In this document: in pieces, positions 5,821 to 11,793 of the stretch
How positions within the stretch are numbered: position 1 is the first letter of the stretch
How the letters are laid out: each line of letters opens with the position of its first letter
Origin: Deinococcus sp.
GTDB taxonomy: Bacteria > Deinococcota > Deinococci > Deinococcales > Deinococcaceae
Direction of reading: 5' to 3'
Length of the DNA: 21,636 nucleotides
NCBI GenBank assembly: GCA_018260375.1
Contig: JAGLBF010000030.1
Coordinates: forward strand, 1-21,636
The notes under the pieces: model-generated
What the model saw: the letters and a program-made list of their open reading frames with translations, nothing else
Databases searched by the model: none
What the model was told of the DNA's origin: nothing
Made by a program: the position numbers and the translations under genes

Positions 5821-7472
5821 CAGACTGTGTTCTCAGCGCCGTTGTCCAGCACGCTGTTGGTTGGTGCGCCCGCTTTGGTGTCTTGTCCTTCGTCCGTGTC
5901 AGTGGTGACTCTTTCCCCTTCGGTGGTGTTGGGCTGGGTCAGTATGGCTTCTACCGCTTCTGGAATGGGGGGCTCTTCGGGGCTGAGGGTATAGGTTAGG
6001 GCCACGCCGCTGTGTAGCTGAGGCCAGGCTAGGGCCGACACGCCCGCGTGCAGATACAGCTGAGTGGTGGAGGTATACAGGCGCTGCCACAGGTGTTGTA
6101 CAGCGCCGCTGAGCAGCGGTTGCAGCACTTTTTCGGCGGCAAAGCGGCTGGCTTCGGGGTTGGCACCGGCAAAGCGGTCTTCAAGCTGCGGGCGCACGCT
6201 GGTTTGGTACAGGCCGTCACTGACCAAGCGGGCAAAGAGGGCTGAGCGGTGAATGTCCGGCACAGTGATGCGGCGGCTCAACTTGCCAAAGGCAATCGCT
6301 GTACCCAGGCTGCTGCCCGCCGTACCCCAAGCGGCGTACCCGCTGAGGCCCGCAAGCGGCAGGTGCTGCATCATGTTCCACAGCCGCTGCTCGGCTCCGC
6401 CCAGATAGGCGATATCGGCCAGCACCACGGGCTTGTCATGGTTCAGATAGTCTTGCAGGTTGTCGACAAAGGCAGGAAGGTTGCGCTGCACAGTGTCTAC
6501 AGTGGTGTGATTAGGCTGAACAAGGCCCTGGCGCACTCCTGGTGTGTTAACCAGCAGTACAAAATCCGCCTCTTGCACGCTGCTTGCGAGCATACAGTTG
6601 GCGGCCCGCAACTGCGCGAGCAGCACCTCGGCGGTCACCCGGTCGGCATTAAGCAGCTCGGTTGAGCCGCCGTATGCGCCGCTATAGCGCACCCACACCA
6701 GCTGGCGGCGAGTTTCTAGGGCGCGGGCCATCAGGGTACAAACCACCTCGCCGCCGCCCGGGTAGATATCCACCTGAGGCCACAGCTGCATTTGGTCGGT
6801 GCGCTCCTCTAGCAAGCGGCGCTCTACTGCGTCTAGGCCGTAGACTTCGCTGCTCTCTAAGGTCAGTGACAGGCGGTCAATAACGCCACCTTGCACCATA
6901 TTCAGTGCGTGAAGGTGCAGCTGCAAATGGCGCTCGCGCACTGTCAGCCAGTCGCGCAACACCTCAGGCGGCAGGGCTTCGCGGGCGGCATCTAGCGCCG
7001 CTTGCTCGGCTTGCCCATAACGGCTGTGCCGGTCAGCGGCGACACTATAGGCCCGCAGTTGATCGCCCCACTCGGCAAAGTAGGGCTGCTCTAGGGCGCT
7101 TTGGTGATAGCCATCTTGCGATACGTGCAGCAGCGTCCCGTACGCAAAAATTTTGAGGTGAGGGTGGCGGCGGCGCAGTTCGCGCAGTACCTCTAACCGT
7201 CTGAGCACAGTCTCCAGCGTTTCATTACTGCCCAGCGCAGGCAGTACGCCTCCTAGCGTCAGGGTTTCTAGGCTGACAATCAGTATGTCGGCTTCTTCCG
7301 CTTCCTCATAAAGCCAGTAGCGCTGCGCCGAAGTCTCACCCGCAACCTTATAATTCGGCAGCGAGTTGAGCGGCGGAGTACGCACCTGTGCCCCGACCAT
7401 TTGGGCAAGTTGCAAGGGTAATTCGTAGGTCTGCGGACGGGTATCAGGTGGAATAACAAGAATACGGCTCAC
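5820..7472 (-). CDS. DUF4127 family protein
   Basis: A 550-residue protein of the DUF4127 family, whose function is unknown to me. Seen: the N-terminal RILVIPPDTRPQ (family P-x-D-x-RP signature), GAQVRTPPLNSLPNY, SLETLTLGG, YPGGGEVVCTLMAR, SGAYGGSTELLNADR, PVVLADIAYLGGAEQRLW and the C-terminal GYAAWGTAGSSLGTAIAFG. No signal peptide is visible, so it is probably cytosolic. The start is the GTG at 7472; a TTTAAT box six bases before it suggests a leaderless transcript, less clearly than for other genes. The last 45 or so residues (from about TLSPEEPPIP) are low-complexity, and the final VLDNGAENTV resembles the minirepeat inside RecJ. The stop TGA ends on the first base of a dispersed repeat. 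Confidence 0.88.
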   Translation of the reverse strand: MSRILVIPPDTRPQTYELPLQLAQMVGAQVRTPPLNSLPNYKVAGETSAQRYWLYEEAEEADILIVSLETLTLGGVLPALGSNETLETVLRRLEVLRELRRRHPHLKIFAYGTLLHVSQDGYHQSALEQPYFAEWGDQLRAYSVAADRHSRYGQAEQAALDAAREALPPEVLRDWLTVRERHLQLHLHALNMVQGGVIDRLSLTLESSEVYGLDAVERRLLEERTDQMQLWPQVDIYPGGGEVVCTLMARALETRRQLVWVRYSGAYGGSTELLNADRVTAEVLLAQLRAANCMLASSVQEADFVLLVNTPGVRQGLVQPNHTTVDTVQRNLPAFVDNLQDYLNHDKPVVLADIAYLGGAEQRLWNMMQHLPLAGLSGYAAWGTAGSSLGTAIAFGKLSRRITVPDIHRSALFARLVSDGLYQTSVRPQLEDRFAGANPEASRFAAEKVLQPLLSGAVQHLWQRLYTSTTQLYLHAGVSALAWPQLHSGVALTYTLSPEEPPIPEAVEAILTQPNTTEGERVTTDTDEGQDTKAGAPTNSVLDNGAENTV

Positions 7473-7612
7473 ATGTTTATTAAACTACACTTTTATCATT
7501 CTGAACAGACCAATAATAAAAAACTTCTTTTTTGTAAGAATTTTGTTATTTTAGGGGCATACCTGGCTGGGCCGAGCTTCTGCGCTATGAAGCGGCAGCG
7601 CGCCATTCGTAT

Positions 7613-7618
7613 TACACT
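7613..7618 (+). promoter_or_regulatory. -10 box upstream of the small membrane gene
   Basis: TACACT, seven bases, then an ATG at 7626 that opens only a 10-codon frame (MVRGMRWRSA) ending at 7658. The membrane-protein ATG at 7643 lies inside it, preceded by GAGGGA. The mRNA would carry a leaderless mini-ORF overlapping the main gene. Confidence 0.5.
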
Positions 7619-7625
7619 GGCACTT

Positions 7626-7658
7626 ATGGTTAGAGGGATGCGATGGCGCAGCGCGTAA
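7626..7658 (+). CDS. Possible leaderless 10-residue leader peptide
   Basis: The ATG at 7626 stands exactly seven bases behind TACACT, the position occupied by real start codons elsewhere in this window. It encodes MVRGMRWRSA and stops at 7658, 16 bases inside the next gene in another frame. Translation could help or hinder initiation at 7643. There is no direct evidence beyond the spacing. Confidence 0.3.
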   Translation: MVRGMRWRSA

Positions 7659-7939
7659 AAAGACCCACCACCCCTAGGGGTTTGCGGGCCAAGCTAGCCT
7701 GGCGCTGGCTGGGCCGTCTGCTGCTAACGCTATTAGCGCTGGCCTGCGCGGCGCTGGCCCTGGGCGCCTTTGCCAGCCTGAATGCGGGTGCTCCCTTGTG
7801 GCTGCGTACCCTCAGCCTGCCAGAGAGCCTGCTGGGGGCTTACCTACCCTTTGCCCCTTTTGAGCGCGCCCTGGCAGAGTCGCTGCTGGCGGCCTTGCTT
7901 GTGTACTGGGCAGCAGAGTGGCCCAGGCCTGTGGCCTAG
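7643..7939 (+). CDS. Small two-segment membrane protein, unrecognised
   Basis: 98 residues with a basic N-terminus (about 1-25: many Lys and Arg), a strong hydrophobic helix (about 24-46, LLLTLLALACAALALGAFA) and a second, weaker one (about 77-92, LAESLLAALLVYWAA). The positive-inside rule puts the N-terminus in the cytoplasm. I recognise no family. The ATG at 7643 has GAGGGA a few bases upstream. The gene ends 21 bases before the converging secreted-protein gene. Coding is supported by GC-rich third positions, but the length is modest. Confidence 0.6.
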   Translation: MAQRVKRPTTPRGLRAKLAWRWLGRLLLTLLALACAALALGAFASLNAGAPLWLRTLSLPESLLGAYLPFAPFERALAESLLAALLVYWAAEWPRPVA

Positions 7940-7960
7940 CTCGTGGTGCGCACCGCGCGT

Positions 7961-8485
7961 TTAGTGCAGTTGAATATCGGCCAGAATGCGTTTGGCGGCA
8001 GGATTGATGGTGTACAGGGCGCTTTTGTACAAAATTTTACCGCTGGCACTGGCAACGACAGCCTGTACAGCGTAATGCCCAGCGTCAGTAAAGTGGCGCG
8101 GACTAGCAACCACCTGGTAGCTCGCAGGCAGCACGCGGGCGCCAAATTTGGCACTGACCAGTGGGCTCGTGAGGCGGCTGGTATTCACCAGGTTCACGCT
8201 GACTTTTGAACCGCTGGGCAGGGACGTGCGGCCATGACCCAGGCTGATGCGCCCGCGAATGTCTACCCAGTCAGCAGGCACAGCGTCATCTACAAAAGCA
8301 GGCACGGTACGCTTACCGTTGGCGGGCACAGTGGTGGTGGGGGTAACCGGCACGGCAACATGCACAGGTGTGGTCACGGGCTTTTGTCCAGGATGCGAAA
8401 TAACCACGCCGTTAATCACAGTTTGGGCCGAAGCAGTACCCAACAAAGTAGCGGCGACAATCAGTGAAAGGGCAATTCTCTTCAT
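7961..8485 (-). CDS. Secreted protein of unknown function
   Basis: 174 residues with a clean signal peptide (MKRIALSLIVAATLLGTASA, then QTV). The mature part has a Pro/Thr/Val-rich linker (about 36-60, with VPVTPTTTVPANG) followed by a probable beta-sandwich region (WVDIRGRISLGHGRTSLPSGSKVSVNLV would be strand-rich) ending in a strand pattern SGKILYKSALYTI. No catalytic motif is evident; a bacterial Ig-like or cell-surface role is only a guess. The open frame extends to 8629, but the first 48 codons come from repeat copy 2 and the region next to it. The ATG at 8485 has a leaderless -10 and begins the signal peptide. Confidence 0.75.
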   Translation of the reverse strand: MKRIALSLIVAATLLGTASAQTVINGVVISHPGQKPVTTPVHVAVPVTPTTTVPANGKRTVPAFVDDAVPADWVDIRGRISLGHGRTSLPSGSKVSVNLVNTSRLTSPLVSAKFGARVLPASYQVVASPRHFTDAGHYAVQAVVASASGKILYKSALYTINPAAKRILADIQLH

Positions 8486-8492
8486 AGGCCGT

Positions 8493-8498
8493 ATTGTA
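8493..8498 (-). promoter_or_regulatory. Leaderless -10 box of the secreted-protein gene
   Basis: TACAAT, seven bases (ACGGCCT), then ATG at 8485. It supports the downstream start and shows that the repeat further upstream is outside the transcript. Confidence 0.6.
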
Positions 8499-8563
8499 GC
8501 GTCTAGGGCCACTGGGCAGGTCTTGAGTGTTTCTTGGGCCTCTGCTTGGGGGCGCGTCAGGTA

Positions 8564-8698
8564 ATACGGATTCCGATTGATTTGGCGTACTTCCGAATCA
8601 ATCAGGGCGGATGCGAGTGGGAACAGCATACGGACTGTGCGGTATGGAGCCGCAGGCGGCGCTTTTCCGACTGTGGTGGAATGGAGCGCAGTCCGTAT
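8564..8698. repeat. Full two-module repeat, copy 2 (B-A order)
   Basis: Module B (8564-8627) begins ATACGGATTCCG and contains the GATTGATTTGG / CCGAATCAATC hairpin with loop CGTACTT. Module A (8628-8698) begins ATACGGACTG, ends CAGTCCGTAT, and is in the orientation opposite to that in copy 3. It fills much of the gap between the divergent secreted-protein gene and alkA. The remaining bases to 8806 show nothing I can name. Confidence 0.92.
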
Positions 8699-8806
8699 AA
8701 GACAATAAACGTGGCAGGGTGAAGGTGGTACGGTGAAGATGATGAAGGGCGCCTAGCCTGTTCGGGCGTGTACAGTCTCACGTTTCCGAGATGAGCGACG
8801 ACGTGT

Positions 8807-8812
8807 CACACT
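8807..8812 (+). promoter_or_regulatory. Leaderless -10-like box of the alkA-type gene
   Basis: CACACT (one base off TACACT), seven bases, then ATG at 8820. Same geometry as the other leaderless genes. Confidence 0.4.
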
Positions 8813-8819
8813 GCCTTCT

Positions 8820-9476
8820 ATGACTTCTGACAAGACTTCTGACAAGCCCGAACTTTCTCACAGGCCGCTGATGCACTTGCAGCAAGACCCCGTGTTGGCG
8901 CAGTTATTGCTTCGTCACCCGCTCGCCCAGGTAAAGGCCGCCGAGAGTGCGTTTCAGACGCTGGTGCGCAGCATTGTGGGCCAACAACTGTCGGTCAAAG
9001 TGGCGCGAACCATTAGCGACCGGGTGGGGGCTGCAACGGCGCAATTTGACCCCGCGCAGCTTGCCGCCCTTGACCCTGCCGACTTGCGTGCGCTGGGAAT
9101 GTCGTGGTCCAAAGTGCGCACCGTGCAGGCCCTAGCCGCCGCTCAGCTGAGCGGTCAGCTGGATGTTGAGCACCTGCAACAGCTGGATGACGAAGCGGTG
9201 ATCACCGCGCTGGTGCAGTTTCCGGGCATAGGTCGCTGGACAGCTGAGATGTTTCTGATGTCGGGGCTGGGGCGCGCCGACGTGTTTAGTTTTGGCGACC
9301 TGGGCCTGCGCCGCGCCCTAGAGCGCCTCTACCCAGACCAGGATCACGCGGCAGTGGTGGCGCGCTGGCGGCCCTACCGCACCTACGCGGCCCGCTTGCT
9401 GTGGAACAGCTTGGATACTACGGACTGCGACCTGAACCTTGTTCAAAACGCGGTGAAAGAAGGCCAGCAGGGGTAG
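8820..9476 (+). CDS. alkA: DNA-3-methyladenine glycosylase II, AlkA type
   Basis: Helix-hairpin-helix base-excision glycosylase that removes alkylated purines (218 residues, without the N-terminal domain of E. coli AlkA, like other short bacterial forms). Seen: SIVGQQLSVKVA (51-62), the hairpin LVQFPGIGRWTAEMF (131-145), and ADVFSFGDLGL, in which Asp160 aligns with the catalytic Asp of AlkA. There is no C-terminal Cys cluster, which argues against the iron-sulfur EndoIII and MutY branch. The N-terminus contains an exact 12-bp tandem duplication encoding TSDK twice, outside the fold. It is convergent with the telA-like gene. Confidence 0.93.
   Translation: MTSDKTSDKPELSHRPLMHLQQDPVLAQLLLRHPLAQVKAAESAFQTLVRSIVGQQLSVKVARTISDRVGAATAQFDPAQLAALDPADLRALGMSWSKVRTVQALAAAQLSGQLDVEHLQQLDDEAVITALVQFPGIGRWTAEMFLMSGLGRADVFSFGDLGLRRALERLYPDQDHAAVVARWRPYRTYAARLLWNSLDTTDCDLNLVQNAVKEGQQG
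8823..8846. repeat. Exact 12-bp tandem duplication in the alkA 5' end
   Basis: ACTTCTGACAAG occurs twice directly after the start codon, encoding TSDK twice. It is frame-preserving and probably arose by slippage. Confidence 0.85.
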
Positions 9477-9483
9477 CAACAGG

Positions 9484-9517
9484 TACGCATTTCACGGTAT
9501 GAAAGCGCAGTCTGTAT
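9484..9517. repeat. Short repeat derivative between convergent alkA and telA-like genes
   Basis: Read on the minus strand: a diverged ATACAG terminus, then CTGCGCTTTCATACCGTGAAA and a GCGTA end. It pairs with the similar element at 19044-19077 and resembles the CCATACCGC end of module A with a large internal deletion. It occupies almost all of the 48-base gap. Confidence 0.6.
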
Positions 9518-9524
9518 AACAGTC

Positions 9525-10754
9525 CTATAGCTTGAGGTCTCCCCCTTTGTCTACCTGCGCGCCGATATTCAGCTTATCGATCACTTCTTGGCTGGTTTGT
9601 TGGCGCTCCTGGTCAAGGTAGTGCTGGGCACGTTCCACTTCGCGGGCAAGTACCTGGGTGGTTTGGGCGAGGTTGGTCAGGGCCTGTTGTTTGTACTCGC
9701 TCACGGCGTCCATAGCGGCGTATACACTCTCAAAGGCCCGCTGAATCTGTTCGGGGTTCACAGTAGCGCTGCCTGCTCCCTGATGTATACGCGCTGACTG
9801 AGTTTTCAGCATGGCACCGGTATTCTCTATCATGTTGCCCGTGGTGGTATTGAGAGCGCTCACCTGGTCAAGCACCAGTTGCTGCGTACCCAGAGCCTGT
9901 GAAACCAGTACGGCGGTGCGCAGGGCACTGACGGTCGTGGTGGTGGCGCGGTCTACGCCTTTGATCAGCTCCAGGTTGTTTTTTCGTATCAGGTCAAGGG
10001 CCAAGTAACCTTGCACGCTCAGCGCAAGCTGGGTGAGCAGGTCAGTGACGCGCTGGCGCACCCCGAAGAGCAATTCTTCTCGCACAATGCGGGCTTTGTC
10101 GGGGTCTTTTTGTTCCAGCACACTCAGCTGGGCACTCAGCGCGTCATCTACCGCCTGGCCCACGTAGGCGTACTGGCGCAGCTTTTGCATCACGCTCCAC
10201 AAGGCTACTTTTTCGGTTTCTAGGGCGGCGTTGTCTTTGCGCAGTTCGTCTTGCGAGCGGTAGAGCGTGTCTAGAATGGCGTTGAGGTGGTCTTGGGCGC
10301 TGGTGTAGCGCTCCATATAGCTCTGGATTTTCTTGCTCGCAGGCGCAGGCAGCAGCCCAAAAAGCCGCTTGCTGGTGCTGGGGCGCGAGGGGTCAAGGTC
10401 TTCTACCGTGCGGCGCAGTTCACTGAGGCCCTGCATCACCGCTGAGCTTTCTTCGGTGTTGGCTTTGCTGTTGCGCAGTGGGCGCTCAAGCAGGCGACTG
10501 CTCACCTGCGCGGCCTGGCGCTGTTCACTGAGGCCTAGGTCGTGCGCGGCGTTGAGTTTTTGAGCAAAAGTAGAGGAGGTGGCCGCCGACTGCAACACCT
10601 CTTGCACAAAGGCGCGGGCCATGTCGTCCAGACGCTTTTGGTCTTCGCTGCTCAGCGGGGTCATGTTGCGGCCCTGCTCAGGTTTTACAGCGGGCACAGC
10701 GGCGGGCGCTTGCAAACTTTCAGGCGGGGTCAGCGGCGTAAGGGGGTCGGTCAT
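9525..10754 (-). CDS. TelA/KlaA toxic-anion-resistance family protein
   Basis: 409-residue soluble, mostly helical protein of the TelA family (toxic anion resistance, linked to tellurite and to envelope stress). Seen: a Pro-rich, disordered N-terminus (1-45), FGLLPAPASKKIQSYMERY, LNAILDTLYRSQDELRKDNAALETEK, LWSVMQKLRQYAYVGQAVDDAL, then the family core GYLALDLIRKNNLELIKGVDRATTTTVSALRTAVLVSQALGTQ split by conserved KNN and RATTTT, and a helical C-terminus with YKQQALTNL. Biochemical function is unsettled in the family. It stands alone here, without TerC/TerD-type partners. The start ATG at 10754 follows a TATCTT box by five bases. Upstream of it are two tandem dispersed repeats. Confidence 0.88.
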   Translation of the reverse strand: MTDPLTPLTPPESLQAPAAVPAVKPEQGRNMTPLSSEDQKRLDDMARAFVQEVLQSAATSSTFAQKLNAAHDLGLSEQRQAAQVSSRLLERPLRNSKANTEESSAVMQGLSELRRTVEDLDPSRPSTSKRLFGLLPAPASKKIQSYMERYTSAQDHLNAILDTLYRSQDELRKDNAALETEKVALWSVMQKLRQYAYVGQAVDDALSAQLSVLEQKDPDKARIVREELLFGVRQRVTDLLTQLALSVQGYLALDLIRKNNLELIKGVDRATTTTVSALRTAVLVSQALGTQQLVLDQVSALNTTTGNMIENTGAMLKTQSARIHQGAGSATVNPEQIQRAFESVYAAMDAVSEYKQQALTNLAQTTQVLAREVERAQHYLDQERQQTSQEVIDKLNIGAQVDKGGDLKL

Positions 10755-10804
10755 GTCCCAAGATACGCCCCCAGCAGGCTATAAGTTGCCTTGACCAAGG
10801 GTTT

Positions 10805-10917
10805 ATACACGTTTCAAGGTGTGGAGGCGTAGGCGGCACCCCTAGGACGATGCTCTGCTGACTGTACTCTCCCAACTGTACTTTCCCGATTGTGCTGGAA
10901 TGAAATAAAATCCGTAT
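10805..10917. repeat. Diverged module A with internal 15-bp expansion
   Basis: Begins ATACACGTTTC and ends AAAATCCGTAT. GGTGTGGAGGCGTAGGCGGC matches the GGTATGGAGCCGCAGGCGGC core, and GATTGTGCTGGAATG matches the far arm. Between them the TTTCCGACTGTGG segment is expanded as 15-bp units (GACTGTACTCTCC, AACTGTACTTTCC, GATTGTGC). One base separates it from copy 3, making a tandem pair in front of the telA-like gene. Confidence 0.65.
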
Positions 10918-10918
10918 T

Positions 10919-11053
10919 ATACGGATTCCGATTGATTTGGCGTACTTCCGAATCAATCCGAGCGGATGCGAGTGGGAACAGCATACGGATTCCGCTAAAT
11001 TCCACCACAGTCGGAAAAGCGCCGCCTGCGGCTCCATACCGCGGAATCCGTAT
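10919..11053. repeat. Full two-module repeat, copy 3, with module A inverted
   Basis: Module B (10919-10982) is in the same orientation as copy 2. Module A (10983-11053) reads ATACGGATTCCGCTAAATTCC to CCATACCGCGGAATCCGTAT, opposite to its orientation in copies 1, 2 and 4. Its ends form a perfect 13-bp inverted repeat. The final T is the complement of the last base of the sanA-like stop codon. Confidence 0.92.
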
Positions 11054-11793
11054 TACTCAATTGGTTCGGGGTCGCCTAAGAACCTCGGTTGCACACCCAG
11101 TACCACGTCCATCACAGCGGCGACACGGGCCAGGTATTCGCGCAGTTGGACGCGTCTGCCGCCTGCACCGCCTACGTCAGCGGCATTAAACCCGATCACA
11201 TCTTGCCCTCGGCTGCGTGCCAGATAAATGGCCCTTTCGTTATGAAACGGCTGCGAAATGACCGTGTACTTGTTTTGCCCAAAGACTTTCTGGGCACGTA
11301 CCACGCTGTCAAGCGTTCTAAAGCCCGCGTAATCGCGCCGCAGATGCTCTTTGGGAATGCCCAGGGCCAGCAGGTCGGCACGCATGGTGCTGGGTTCGTC
11401 ATAGTGGGTGGTGGAATTATCACCCGACAAGATGAGGTAGTCCACCTTACCTGCACGGTAGAGCGCTGCCGCCGCGTCAATACGGTTTTGATAAAAGGCG
11501 TTGATGCGCCCCTGAGAAGTATATTTGCTGGTACCCAGTACCATACCCACGCGGCGACCGGGGATAGCCTGCACGTCGCTGTATAGACGGCCCCGTGCGC
11601 TCGCGGCGACCAGTAGATTTGCCCCTACGATGCCCAGCAGCAGCACCAACACCAATGTACCGAGGCCGCGCAGCAAGGAGCCTAAGCGGCGCTGCACAGG
11701 AGACTTGTTGGGCCCGGCGTGTGGCAGAGCAGTGGGTTTGATGGCGGGTAAGGGTTCAGATGGGCGCGGTGAGCAGGCGGGCGAGTGCGTCAT
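11053..11793 (-). CDS. SanA/YdcF (DUF218) family membrane protein
   Basis: 246 residues: a Pro-rich cytoplasmic N-terminus (1-35), one membrane helix (about 39-62, LGTLVLVLLLGIVGANLLVA) and an extracytoplasmic DUF218 domain. Family motifs: VLGTSKYTSQGRINAFYQNRIDAA, GKVDYLILSGDN, DEPSTMRADLLALGIP, DYAGFRTLDSVVRA, VISQPFHNERAIYLAR. These match SanA-type proteins, associated in E. coli with envelope barrier function and vancomycin exclusion at high temperature; the exact reaction is unknown. Its ATG overlaps the recJ stop by one base (TGATG), so it is translationally coupled. Its TAA stop shares its last base with a dispersed repeat. Confidence 0.88.
   Translation of the reverse strand: MTHSPACSPRPSEPLPAIKPTALPHAGPNKSPVQRRLGSLLRGLGTLVLVLLLGIVGANLLVAASARGRLYSDVQAIPGRRVGMVLGTSKYTSQGRINAFYQNRIDAAAALYRAGKVDYLILSGDNSTTHYDEPSTMRADLLALGIPKEHLRRDYAGFRTLDSVVRAQKVFGQNKYTVISQPFHNERAIYLARSRGQDVIGFNAADVGGAGGRRVQLREYLARVAAVMDVVLGVQPRFLGDPEPIE

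Noticed and set aside
7473..7625. Open frame from 7473 running into the 10-codon mini-ORF
   Set aside because: AT-rich divergent promoter region, no ribosome site or -10 at suitable spacing, no recognisable protein.
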